A stretch of DNA of 64,000 bases from Rhodobacteraceae bacterium HLUCCA08 (GTDB lineage Bacteria > Pseudomonadota > Alphaproteobacteria > Rhodobacterales > Rhodobacteraceae), in contig LJSF01000043.1 in the NCBI GenBank assembly GCA_001314655.1, positions 310,001-374,000 of the forward strand. The letters run 5' to 3'. The notes beneath the pieces are model-generated. The model had not been told where the DNA came from. It made no database searches and saw only the letters and a list, made by a program, of their open reading frames with translations. The number at the start of each line of letters is the position of its first letter. Positions within the stretch are counted from its first letter, which is position 1. A program made the translations under genes and the position numbers. Below are positions 17,405-25,282 of the stretch, in pieces.

Positions 17405-18087
17405 GGCAGGATCACCGGCGCCGGATCGCGGGGCGGGGCGGCATCGGCGGGGCGGACATAGAGCGGGGCCGGCGCGACCGGCGTTTCGCGCCCGCAGCAC
17501 AGCCGCCATTCGGCGCAGCGCACCAGCCTGCGGCCGATATCCTCGATCCGGGCGGGGGCGGCCTCGGCGTCGAACGCACCGGCGATCTGGTCGGCGCGGT
17601 GGCCGCGGACGCGCATGGTCACCGGCAGACGCAGGTCCGGGGGCGGGTCGGTCGGGTCGATCAGCCGGGGCGCAGCAATCGGTTTGCCATGGCGGAAGGG
17701 TTGCACATAGGCCTGGTCGCGGGGGGCCGGCAGGCAGACGATCTCGGCCGGGTGGGCGCCAAGGCCCGTCGGGTCGCGCATCAATTCGAACGACGACACC
17801 CCGATGGCCGGTATCCCCAGGGCCAGGGCAAGCCCCCGCGCGGCGCTTACCGAAATGCGGATGCCGGTGAAATTGCCCGGACCGATCCCGACGGCGATGG
17901 CATCCAGATCCTGCCAGGCAAGGCGGCACTCGGCCAGCATGGCTTCGAGCATGGGCATGAGATGTTCGGCCTGGCCGCGCCCCATCTCGACATGACGCTC
18001 GGCCCGGACCGCGCCGTCCGACAGCAAAGCGGCGGCGCAATGCGCCGCCGATGTGTCGAAACCCAGAATGACGGGGTCAGGCCGCAA
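17401..18087 (-). CDS. tsaB: tRNA threonylcarbamoyladenosine biosynthesis protein TsaB
   Basis: Non-catalytic partner of TsaD in forming t6A37 of ANN-decoding tRNAs. The 228-residue protein has the actin-like ATPase fold opening of the family: ILGFDTSAAHCAAAL near residue 7 and GIGPGNFTGIRI near residue 67. The only plausible start is TTG at 18087, which overlaps the end of the upstream nfu-like gene by 11 bp; no in-frame ATG precedes the conserved N-terminus. It is translationally coupled to rimI downstream. Confidence 0.93.
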   Translation of the reverse strand: MRPDPVILGFDTSAAHCAAALLSDGAVRAERHVEMGRGQAEHLMPMLEAMLAECRLAWQDLDAIAVGIGPGNFTGIRISVSAARGLALALGIPAIGVSSFELMRDPTGLGAHPAEIVCLPAPRDQAYVQPFRHGKPIAAPRLIDPTDPPPDLRLPVTMRVRGHRADQIAGAFDAEAAPARIEDIGRRLVRCAEWRLCCGRETPVAPAPLYVRPADAAPPRDPAPVILP

Positions 18088-18637
18088 CCGGCCGCACCTC
18101 GACCACTTCGGGGATGTAGTGCCGCAGCAGGTTCTCGATCCCCATCTTGAGCGTCAGGGTCGAGGACGGGCAGCCGGCGCAGGCGCCCTGCATGTGCAGA
18201 TAGACGATGCCCCGGTCGAAGCCATGAAAGGTGATGTCGCCGCCGTCCTGGGCCACGGCCGGCCGCACGCGGGTATCGAGCAATTCCTTGATCTGGTTGA
18301 CGATGTCGCTGTCTTCGCCGTCATGTTCGGCATGGGCGGCCTTTTGCTGGCCCTCCATCAGCACCGGGGCGCCGGACTGGAAATGTTCCATGATCGCGCC
18401 CAGGATGGCGGGCTTGATATGGTCCCATTCGACGCTGTCGGCCTTGGTCACGGTGACGAAATCGGTGCCCAGGAACACGCCCGACACGCCCTTGACCGCA
18501 AACAGCCGCGCCGCCAGCGGCGATGGCCCCGAGGTTTCGGGGCTGGGGAAATCGGCGGTGCCGGTGTCCAGCACGGTCTGTCCGGGCAGGAATTTCAGCG
18601 TTGCCGGGTTCGGGGTGGATTCGGTCTGAATGAACAT
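18077..18637 (-). CDS. NifU-family iron-sulfur scaffold/carrier protein
   Basis: Fe-S cluster carrier, 186 residues. An N-terminal Nfu_N domain (MFIQTESTPNPATLKFLPG, about 1-90) is followed by a NifU C-terminal domain with the cluster-binding CxxC at C153/C156 (GACAGCPSST). This two-domain form is the mitochondrial/alphaproteobacterial Nfu1 type rather than E. coli NfuA. The ATG at 18637 starts the conserved N-terminus; aaaagg lies somewhat far upstream. It heads the nfu-tsaB-rimI run. Confidence 0.93.
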   Translation of the reverse strand: MFIQTESTPNPATLKFLPGQTVLDTGTADFPSPETSGPSPLAARLFAVKGVSGVFLGTDFVTVTKADSVEWDHIKPAILGAIMEHFQSGAPVLMEGQQKAAHAEHDGEDSDIVNQIKELLDTRVRPAVAQDGGDITFHGFDRGIVYLHMQGACAGCPSSTLTLKMGIENLLRHYIPEVVEVRPVAA

Positions 18638-18711
18638 CTGGGGCCAACCTTTTCTGTCGGGAATGATATGCGCCTCGACGGCGCCCGAGTCAAGGTTTGG
18701 AACGATTCTAA

Positions 18712-18745
18712 GCACCGGGCCGGCCCCGCAGGACCGGCCCGGTGC
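18712..18745 (-). terminator. Probable terminator after the 18761 gene
   Basis: gcaccgggccgg (18712-18723) and ccggcccggtgc (18734-18745) make a perfect 12 bp stem with a 10-base loop, 15 bp past the stop of the secreted-protein gene. Reading on the minus strand it is followed by TTAGAATCGTT, so the U-tract is weak. Confidence 0.6.
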
Positions 18746-18760
18746 GGCGGCGTGTCCGCG

Positions 18761-19093
18761 TCACATCGAAAGGTCGAGTTCGAACATGTCGACTTCTTCG
18801 CCATCGACGACCATCACGGCCAGAACATCGCCCTGCACCGGCATGCCGAGGGGGATGAGGACATCGCTGTTGGCGCCTTGCGAAATCTCGGTGCTGCCCA
18901 GCAGCATGCCGCGTTCGCCGGCATGGTAATCATAGACCTGGATCAGGCCATCGGCATCCGCGCGCACGGTGTCGAGCGTGATCGTTTCGGGGGATTCGAC
19001 CTTGTCGCCCTGGAAGGCGATGTAGTTGTCGGCCAGTGCGGCGCCGGCAAAGGCGGTGGCGGTGGCGGTGGCAAGGGTCAGAATGCGGAACAT
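18761..19093 (-). CDS. Secreted hypothetical protein, paralog 1
   Basis: A 110-residue exported protein with a signal peptide (residues 1-22, ending AGAALADN) and a mature part of about 88 residues. No known domain is recognised. It shares an ordered set of motifs with the next upstream gene: YI-FQGD, TLDTVRA, a Y-D-H segment, LLGS, GANSDV and a FELD C-terminus. This marks a tandem duplication. The ATG at 19093 has AAGGAGAG upstream; the in-frame TTG two codons earlier is ignored. It is acidic and probably beta-rich. Terminator-like hairpins separate it from both neighbours, so the two copies are likely separate transcripts. Confidence 0.85.
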   Translation of the reverse strand: MFRILTLATATATAFAGAALADNYIAFQGDKVESPETITLDTVRADADGLIQVYDYHAGERGMLLGSTEISQGANSDVLIPLGMPVQGDVLAVMVVDGEEVDMFELDLSM

Positions 19094-19263
19094 GTGCAAT
19101 CTCTCCTTTTCATTTTCTCTTCAACTCCGCGGGCGGCGTATCCGGCCCGCGGTCGTGACCTATAGATGCGCCGTGCATGCCCCGGGAAAAGGGCGCGGCA
19201 CCTCACGATTTTACCACCGTCTTTGATGCGGTTCGGGGGTTGACGGCGTCGGGCATCAAGCAA

Positions 19264-19291
19264 GAGCGCGCCGACCGGGGCCGGCGCGCTC
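19264..19291 (-). terminator. Probable terminator after the 19306 gene
   Basis: gagcgcgccg (19264-19273) pairs with cggcgcgctc (19282-19291) around an 8-base loop, 14 bp after the stop. On the minus strand CTTGATG follows, so it lacks a strong U-tract. Confidence 0.5.
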
Positions 19292-19305
19292 ACGATCGGG
19301 CGGTC

Positions 19306-19641
19306 TCAGCGCGCGATATCAAGCTCGAACGTGTCGACCACCTGGCCGTTCACCGTCAGCACAGCGATGACATCGCGGACCGGGGAGGTCCCCAGATTGA
19401 CCCGCACATCGGAGTTGGCGCCGGCATTGACGGCAGCGCTGCCCAGCAGAACGCCCTGTTCGGCGGTGTGGAAGTCGTAGATTTCGATCACGCCATTGCC
19501 GGCGGCGCGCACGGTGTCGAGGGTGACGACACTGCCGCGGTCGAGCATGTCGCCCTGAAAGCCGATATAGCTGTCGGCGGCGAAAGCGGCGCCCGACAGG
19601 GCGATGGTGGCGGCGGTGGCGAGGGTCAGTTTGCGGAACAT
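19306..19641 (-). CDS. Secreted hypothetical protein, paralog 2
   Basis: A 111-residue exported protein with a signal peptide to about residue 22 (SGAAFAAD). It is paralogous to the downstream 18761 gene over its whole length: FQGD, TLDTVRA, LLGS, GANSDV, DVIAVL-V-G and FELD are conserved in order. The ATG at 19641 follows AAAGGA with 6 bases spacing; an ATG five codons earlier is possible. Function unknown. The 289 bp before it (to the universal stress gene) contain no other gene and must hold its promoter. Confidence 0.85.
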   Translation of the reverse strand: MFRKLTLATAATIALSGAAFAADSYIGFQGDMLDRGSVVTLDTVRAAGNGVIEIYDFHTAEQGVLLGSAAVNAGANSDVRVNLGTSPVRDVIAVLTVNGQVVDTFELDIAR

Positions 19642-19930
19642 GGGGTATCCTTTCATGGGGTCTGTTGTGTGGACGGCGCGGACGTTCGCCGCGTCGATGA
19701 GGAACAGATGGGCATTGCCACGATCCCGGGAAGGTCCTGATCGTTCACGGAAAATCGCGCGCAAAGTGAACCGCGCGGGGGCTTGAATATCAGGGCAAGC
19801 ACCCTGTTGCGGGGTTCTGCGCATCCGCGCACGATCCCGGCCTCCGTCGCGCACCGAAGCCGCGATCTTCGTATCGCCGGGGCGTGAACCCGCGGCGGGT
19901 GCGGGCTTGCGCAGGTCGGCTGTGCGCAGA

Positions 19931-20386
19931 TCAGGTAATCGCTTCGAGCCGTTCCTTGGACAGGTCGCCGGGCACGATGGTCAGCGGGATCGGCAGGGTT
20001 CCGGCGGATTTCATCAGCTGCGAAATCAGCGGCCCCGGCCCCTTTTTGCCGGTCGCGGCGCCCAGGACGATGACGCCGATGTCCGGGTCCTCGGTGATCT
20101 GGGCCAGGATCTCGGTCAGGGTCTCGCCTTCGCGGATCACCAGTTCGGGGTCGACGCCCTGCCGGTCACGCATCCACTTGGCGAAGACCTCGAAATGCAC
20201 CTCGATCCGTTCGCGGGCCTCGGCGCGCATGATGTCGCCGACGCCGATCCAGTGATTGAACTCCTCGGGCGGGATGATCGACAGCACCGCGACCCCCCCA
20301 CCGGTGTTCGCGGCGCGCATCGCGGCGAACCGCATCGCGTTCAGGCATTCGCGGCTGTCGTCGAGTATGACGAGGAATTTGCGCAT
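19931..20386 (-). CDS. Universal stress protein (UspA family)
   Basis: A 151-residue single-domain USP. The N-terminal strand is KFLVILDDS with the adenine-contacting Asp, and the ATP-binding GxxxxGxGP-like loop is GAATGKKGPGP near residues 118-128, suggesting an ATP-binding rather than UspA-like non-binding member. The ATG at 20386 has GGGAGGA upstream. It lies 58 bp downstream of the aminotransferase on the same strand, so co-transcription is possible. Confidence 0.9.
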   Translation of the reverse strand: MRKFLVILDDSRECLNAMRFAAMRAANTGGGVAVLSIIPPEEFNHWIGVGDIMRAEARERIEVHFEVFAKWMRDRQGVDPELVIREGETLTEILAQITEDPDIGVIVLGAATGKKGPGPLISQLMKSAGTLPIPLTIVPGDLSKERLEAIT

Positions 20387-20444
20387 CGGTCGGGTCCTCC
20401 CGGTCGGGGATCATGGTCCAAGCCGTCGCCGCTGGCAATGGCCG

Positions 20445-21308
20445 TTACCCGGTCGAGGCCGCCCAATCCCAGTAAAGCGCGCGCGCCCGCCGGGTCACCG
20501 GGCCGACCTGGTAGGACAGGTCGTCGAAGGCGGTGACCGGTGTGACCTTGTTCATGTTGCCGGACAGGAACAGCTCGTCCGCGGCGCGGGCATCGTCGAA
20601 GCTCAGCACGGTTTCGTGAACGGTGATTCCATCGGCGCGCAGGTTGGCGATATGCCGGGCGCGGGTGATGCCGGCCAGGAAGGTGCCGTTGGGGATCGGG
20701 GTGAACACCTCGCCATCCTTGACCAGGAACACGTTGGCCGTCGCGCTTTCGGCCAGGTTGCCCATGGCATCGGCCACCAGCGCGTTGTGGAACCCGCGCG
20801 ACGCGGCCTCGGCCAGCATCCGGGCATTGTTGGGGTAAAGACAGCCGGCCTTGGCATTGACCACCGCATCCTCCAGCACCGGGCGGCGGAACCGGGTGGT
20901 GGTGACGCGCACCGCATGGTCCTGCGGCGCCATCGGGATTTCCTCGAGGCAGATCGCGAAACCGGGCGGGCCGTCGCCGGGCACGATCGCCGAATGGCCG
21001 CCGGCGATGCCCCAGTACATCGGCCGGATATAGACCGCGGCGTCCGGGGCATAGGCCGTCAGCCCCTCTTTCACGATCTCCACCATCGTGGCGGCGTCGA
21101 TATGGGGCGTCAGCATCAGCGCCTCGGCCGAGCGGTTCACCCGTTCGCAATGCCGGTCCAGGTCCGGGGTCAGGCCATGGGCATGGCGGGCGCCGTCGAA
21201 CACCCCCGACCCCAGCCATGCGCCATGATCCGCGGCGCGGATGATCATCGCGTCGCCATCATGCCAGCGCCCGTCGACCCAGGTGCGGATATTCGTGCCG
21301 GTGGCCAT
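20445..21308 (-). CDS. Branched-chain amino acid aminotransferase (class IV)
   Basis: PLP-dependent fold-type IV aminotransferase, 287 residues, probably catalysing the last step of Leu/Ile/Val synthesis or their degradation. The Schiff-base lysine is K153 (VVNAKAGCLYPN). The family signature E-x-x-x-A-N-VF appears as ESATANVFLV. The ATG at 21308 has GGGAAGGGA upstream. D-amino acid aminotransferase and aminodeoxychorismate lyase share the fold, so the substrate is inferred. A perfect 10 bp hairpin at 21378-21407 lies in its leader region. Confidence 0.85.
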   Translation of the reverse strand: MATGTNIRTWVDGRWHDGDAMIIRAADHGAWLGSGVFDGARHAHGLTPDLDRHCERVNRSAEALMLTPHIDAATMVEIVKEGLTAYAPDAAVYIRPMYWGIAGGHSAIVPGDGPPGFAICLEEIPMAPQDHAVRVTTTRFRRPVLEDAVVNAKAGCLYPNNARMLAEAASRGFHNALVADAMGNLAESATANVFLVKDGEVFTPIPNGTFLAGITRARHIANLRADGITVHETVLSFDDARAADELFLSGNMNKVTPVTAFDDLSYQVGPVTRRARALYWDWAASTG

Positions 21309-21813
21309 CTGGCGTCCCTTCCCTCGATTGTCGCGGGGACGGTAGGCGCGGGGCGCGAAAAGGTCCAGTGAGGGATCGGCGCCCGGGCAGGCAGGAACCC
21401 GGGCGCCAGGGGAACACCGGCCGGGACGAGCCGATGGGTAGGCCCGGCAACCGGACAAGGCCGCGGGGCGTCGGACAGTCGGGGCCGGGGCGGGCCCTAA
21501 CTGGGGTCGACCATGGGCCGAGTCGGATTCAGTTTTGTGACGCGGTCAGGCCGTGGTGTCGCGGCCCTCGGCCAGCAGCGCGGCGACATCCGGCGGCGCA
21601 TCGTGCAAGGCCAGCGCAGCTTGCGCGACGCGGGGCCAGTCGCGGGGCGCGTGGTCGCGGCCAGGCGCGATCCCGTTGCATTGCGGATCGCGCAGAGGGA
21701 CGGCCTCGGGCACCTCATGGCCGGCGGCGCAGCGCGCGGAATGACGGCCGCCAGCACCCGCGCCACCGCGCCGCCCGGGACGGCACGGTCAGGCAGCGCC
21801 CCGTCACGACCCG
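21309..21813. other. 505 bp between trpS and the aminotransferase; possible short ORF
   Basis: No recognised gene. The hairpin at 21378-21407 lies near the aminotransferase. On the minus strand an open frame ends at 21546-21548 (TGA). From a GTG at 21713 it would encode 55 residues (VPEAVPLRDPQCNGIAPGRD..., ending AEGRDTTA), and the frame stays open further upstream with an H-x-A-R-C-x-x-G-H stretch. Its amino-acid make-up looks protein-like, but there is no clear ribosome-binding site, so it may be a remnant. The rest shows nothing. Confidence 0.4.
21378..21407. promoter_or_regulatory. Perfect hairpin in the leader of the aminotransferase gene
   Basis: ggcgcccggg (21378-21387) and cccgggcgcc (21398-21407) form a 10 bp stem with a 10-base loop, 70 bp before the aminotransferase ATG. 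No U-tract follows on the minus strand. It may be a leader structure or the end of an upstream transcript. Confidence 0.4.
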
Positions 21814-22833
21814 TCAGTCGCGCAGCAATCCGACGATGTCATAGGTCCGCGCCAGGACCGGGGCGGCGATGGCGCGGGCCCGGTCGGCCCCGGCGGCGAG
21901 CGTCCGGTCGATTTCCGCGGGATCGTCCAGCAACCGCCGCATCTCGGTCGAGATCGGCGCCAGCTTGTCGACCGCCAGATCGGCCAGGGCCGGCTTGAAC
22001 CTGCCCCAGCCCTCGCCGCCGAATTCGGCCAGCACCGCCTCGGCGCCGGTATCGGCCAGGGCGGCATAGATATCGATCAGGTTCTTGGCCTCGGGCCGGT
22101 CGGCCAGGTCGGCCGGCGCCTCGGGCAGGGGTTCGGGATCGGTGCGGGCCTTGCGGAACTTTTTCGCGATCGTGTCGGCATCGTCCAGCATGTTGATCCG
22201 TTCCATGTCGCTGTCGCCCGACTTGGACATCTTTTTCGACCCGTCGCGCAGGTTCATCACCCGCATGCCGGGGCCTTCGATCACCGGTTCGGTCAGGGGA
22301 AAGAAATCGACCTTGTAATCATGGTTGAACTTCGCGGCGATGTCGCGGGTCAGCTCCACATGCTGTTTCTGATCCTCGCCCACCGGCACATGGGTGCCGT
22401 GATAGAGCAGGATGTCCGCCGCCATCAGCGCCGGATAGGCATAAAGCCCCAGCGACGCCTTTTCGGCATTCTTGCCGGCCTTGTCCTTGAACTGGGTCAT
22501 CCGGTTCATCCAGCCGACCCGGGCGACGCAATTGAAGATCCAGGCCAGCTCTGCGTGTTCGGCGACGCGGGCCTGGTTGAACAGGATCGAACGCGCGGGA
22601 TCGATGCCGCTGGCCAGCATGCCGGCGGCGACCTCGCGGGTGGCGTCGCGCAGCTCGGCCGGGTCCTGCCAGACGGTGATCGCGTGCATGTCGACGACGC
22701 AATAGACCGTCTCCATCCCGTCGTCCTGCATCGCCACCCAGCGCTTGATCGCGCCCAGGTAATTGCCAAGGGTCAGCCCGCCCGAAGGCTTGATCCCCGA
22801 AAACGCGCGCGGGGTGAAGGTGGTCTGGGTCAT
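21814..22833 (-). CDS. trpS: Tryptophanyl-tRNA synthetase
   Basis: Class I aminoacyl-tRNA synthetase charging tRNA-Trp, 339 residues, the usual size. The HIGH-equivalent motif is PSGGLTLGN (16-24), typical of bacterial TrpRS, and the KMSKS loop is present as SKKMSKS in the second half. The ATG at 22833 precedes the conserved FSGIKPSG; an ATG nine codons upstream is unlikely. It is divergent from the rhomboid-like gene, with 91 bp between the starts. Confidence 0.97.
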   Translation of the reverse strand: MTQTTFTPRAFSGIKPSGGLTLGNYLGAIKRWVAMQDDGMETVYCVVDMHAITVWQDPAELRDATREVAAGMLASGIDPARSILFNQARVAEHAELAWIFNCVARVGWMNRMTQFKDKAGKNAEKASLGLYAYPALMAADILLYHGTHVPVGEDQKQHVELTRDIAAKFNHDYKVDFFPLTEPVIEGPGMRVMNLRDGSKKMSKSGDSDMERINMLDDADTIAKKFRKARTDPEPLPEAPADLADRPEAKNLIDIYAALADTGAEAVLAEFGGEGWGRFKPALADLAVDKLAPISTEMRRLLDDPAEIDRTLAAGADRARAIAAPVLARTYDIVGLLRD

Positions 22834-22924
22834 GGGTCCCGTCCGATCACTGGATTTCACGGTCGGAACCGCTTACCCATGGGCCAAGGGGGCGTCAACA
22901 GCCCCACCAGACAAGGCGAGGCCG

Positions 22925-23602
22925 ATGCAGTCCGAAAGCCCCTTCAACGCCATCCCCCCGGTGCCGCTGGCGCTGGTCATCCTGATCTTCGGGATCGAGC
23001 TGGTCTTTACCGCCGGGTCCAGCGGCTATGTCGCCGGCAACAGCGGCCTTGGCTGGCGCTCCGCGGCGATCCAGGATTGGGGGTTTTCGCCCGGGGTGCT
23101 GCAATGGATCGTCGAGCGCGGCGATTATTCGGTCGGCTGGCTCAAGCGTTTCGTCACCTACGGCTTCCTCCATGGCAGCTTTACCCATGCGCTCTGGGCC
23201 GCGGTCCTGTTGCTGGCGCTGGGCAAATATGTCGGCGAGGTCTATCGCCCGGTGCCCTTCGCGATCCTGTTCTTCGCCAGCCTCATCATCGGTGCGCTGG
23301 TCTATGCACTGCTCAGCCCGCGCAACATGGCCCTGATCGGGGCCTATCCGGGGATCTACGGGCTGATCGGGGCCTATACCTACATGATGTGGCTGACCCT
23401 GGGGCAGCTGGGCGAGAACCAGATCAAGGCCTTCACCCTGATCGGCATGCTGCTGGGGATCACCCTGGTCTTTTCGCTGCTCTACGGCGCCTCGCCGGCC
23501 TGGATCGCGGAACTGACGGGGTTCGTGACCGGGCTTCTCCTCGCTCCGCTCGTCGCTCCCGGCGGTTGGGCGGCCTTCCTGCGGCGGATCCGGCAGCGCT
23601 AG
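22925..23602 (+). CDS. Rhomboid-like membrane protein lacking catalytic residues
   Basis: A 225-residue polytopic inner-membrane protein with a rhomboid layout: about six hydrophobic segments and the L1-loop/TM2 signature FLHGSFTHALWAAVLLLALG (81-100). The active-site motif G-x-S-G is replaced by GAYPGIYG (139-146), and the last helix, WIAELTGFVTGLLLA (193-207), lacks the catalytic histidine. It should therefore be proteolytically dead, acting if at all by binding membrane segments, as iRhoms/pseudoproteases do. The ATG at 22925 has an AGGCGAGG site. It converges on murJ; the two TAG stops share the palindrome CTAG. Confidence 0.88.
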   Translation: MQSESPFNAIPPVPLALVILIFGIELVFTAGSSGYVAGNSGLGWRSAAIQDWGFSPGVLQWIVERGDYSVGWLKRFVTYGFLHGSFTHALWAAVLLLALGKYVGEVYRPVPFAILFFASLIIGALVYALLSPRNMALIGAYPGIYGLIGAYTYMMWLTLGQLGENQIKAFTLIGMLLGITLVFSLLYGASPAWIAELTGFVTGLLLAPLVAPGGWAAFLRRIRQR

Positions 23603-25146
23603 GCGCCGCGCCCCCGCAGGGCGCGCCTGAACTCCGACAGGCGGAACCCGCCGAAGATCGGCCCGGCCGCGAAATAGGCCAGCCCGCCGATCCCCACCAG
23701 CAGCGCCAGCGCGCCGTAGCGCAGGGTGGGGGTCTGCAGCCAGTCCGCCATCAGGAAGGTCGCCCCCAGAAGGACCGCGCCCATGGTGGCCGAGGCCGCG
23801 AGGATCCCCGGCAGCCGCTTGCGGAACCGGTCGTCGAACCGTCCGGCATCGCCCATCCCGCGGGCCCCGCGCCACAGCAGAAAGACCATCGCCCAGCCCG
23901 CCAGAGTGGTGCCGATCGCCGCGGCGATATAGCCGATCAGCGGCGCCAGCCCGATCGCCAGCACCGCGTTGACCACCAGCGCGACCAGGGCAAAGCGGAA
24001 CGGGCTGACCGTGTCCTCGCGGGCGAAATAAAGCGGTTGCAGCACCTTCTGCATCACGAAGGCCGGCAGGCCCGCGCCATAGACCGCCACCGCCAGCGCC
24101 GTGGCCTGGGCATCGGCGGCATCGAAGGCGCCGCGCTGGAACAGGACGCTGACCAGCGGTGCGGGAATGACGATCAGCGCGACGGCGGCGGGCAGGGTCA
24201 GGGCCAGCGAGAATTCCGCCGCGCGGTTGAACGCGTCGCGGCCGCCGCCATGATCCTCGGCCCGCAGGCGGCGGCTCAGATCCGGCAGCAGGACCACGCC
24301 GATGGCGATGCCGACGACGCCCAGGGGCAACTGGTACAGCCGGTCGGCATAGCTGAGCCAGGCGATGGCGCCGTCGAAGAAGCTCGCCACCTGGCGGCCG
24401 ACCAGCAGGTTGACCTGAACCACGCCGCCGGCCAGGGCGGCGGGGGCGGCGATGATCGCCAGGCGCTTGAGTTCCGGCGTCAGGCGCGGGCGGCGCGGCA
24501 CCAGCCGGAACCCGGCGCGCGCGGCCGCCACCCAGACCAGCGCCAGCTGTGCGATGCCGGCGAAGGGCACGGTCCAGATCAGCGCATCGCCCACGTCCCG
24601 GCCCAGCGATACGGCCAGCGTCATCGCCGCGATGAACATCAGGTTCAGCACCACCGGCGCGGCGGCGGCGGCGGCGAAGCGGCCGGTGGCGTTCAGCACG
24701 CCCGACACCAGCGCGGCGAGCGAGATGAACAGGATGTAGGGAAAGGCGATCCGGCCATAGAGCACGGTCAGGTCGAACCGGTCGTCGCCGACGAAACCGC
24801 CGGCCATGGCCACGACCAGCCAGGGCATGGCGATCAGCGCCACCAGCGTCACGCCGATCACGATGGAGGCCAGCCCCGCCAATGCGTCGCGGGCAAAATC
24901 CGCGGCGTCTTCGCCGGCTTCGAGCTTTTTCGAGAACATCGGCACGAAGGCGGTGTTGAAGGCGCCCTCGGCAAAGAAGCGGCGGAACATGTTGGGCAGG
25001 GAAAAGGCGATCAGGAAGGCCTCGGCGACCGGGCCGGCGCCCAGCTGGGCGGCGATCAGGATGTCGCGGACAAAGCCCAGCACGCGGCTGGCCAGCGTCC
25101 AGACGCCCACGGTCAGAAAGCCTGCAATCAGCCGGATCGGTTTCAA
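23599..25146 (-). CDS. murJ: Lipid II flippase MurJ (MviN)
   Basis: Integral membrane flippase of peptidoglycan precursor lipid II, MOP superfamily, 515 residues with about 14 hydrophobic segments. The N-terminus MKPIRLIAGFLTVGVWTLASRVLGFVRDI and the following FLIAFSLPNMFRRFFAEGAF are the strongly conserved MurJ opening, which fixes the start at a TTG codon (25146) with AGGA 8 bases upstream. It lies 136 bp downstream of glnD, after an AT-rich palindrome that probably terminates glnD. The stop overlaps the stop of the convergent rhomboid-like gene. Confidence 0.95.
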   Translation of the reverse strand: MKPIRLIAGFLTVGVWTLASRVLGFVRDILIAAQLGAGPVAEAFLIAFSLPNMFRRFFAEGAFNTAFVPMFSKKLEAGEDAADFARDALAGLASIVIGVTLVALIAMPWLVVAMAGGFVGDDRFDLTVLYGRIAFPYILFISLAALVSGVLNATGRFAAAAAAPVVLNLMFIAAMTLAVSLGRDVGDALIWTVPFAGIAQLALVWVAAARAGFRLVPRRPRLTPELKRLAIIAAPAALAGGVVQVNLLVGRQVASFFDGAIAWLSYADRLYQLPLGVVGIAIGVVLLPDLSRRLRAEDHGGGRDAFNRAAEFSLALTLPAAVALIVIPAPLVSVLFQRGAFDAADAQATALAVAVYGAGLPAFVMQKVLQPLYFAREDTVSPFRFALVALVVNAVLAIGLAPLIGYIAAAIGTTLAGWAMVFLLWRGARGMGDAGRFDDRFRKRLPGILAASATMGAVLLGATFLMADWLQTPTLRYGALALLVGIGGLAYFAAGPIFGGFRLSEFRRALRGRGA

Positions 25147-25258
25147 GGGGTGGTCCTGCTCGGCCCCGGTTTTTCCCGGCTTCCCACGAAACCCGGCCCC
25201 GCTGCAAGCCGGGCCCGGCGCTTTTTGCCCGGGCGTTGCCGGCGACCCCCGGGCGCGC

Positions 25259-25282
25259 CAACAAAATTATATAATTTTGTTG
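25259..25282 (-). terminator. 24 bp AT-rich perfect palindrome after glnD
   Basis: caacaaaattat and its exact complement ataattttgttg meet at 25270/25271. It directly abuts the glnD stop codon (25283-25285). As RNA it folds into a long A-U-rich hairpin with a U-rich 3' arm. It is one of four such palindromes in the window (46870, 53835, 56400), each within 8 bp of a stop codon, which suggests a terminator role. Confidence 0.65.
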
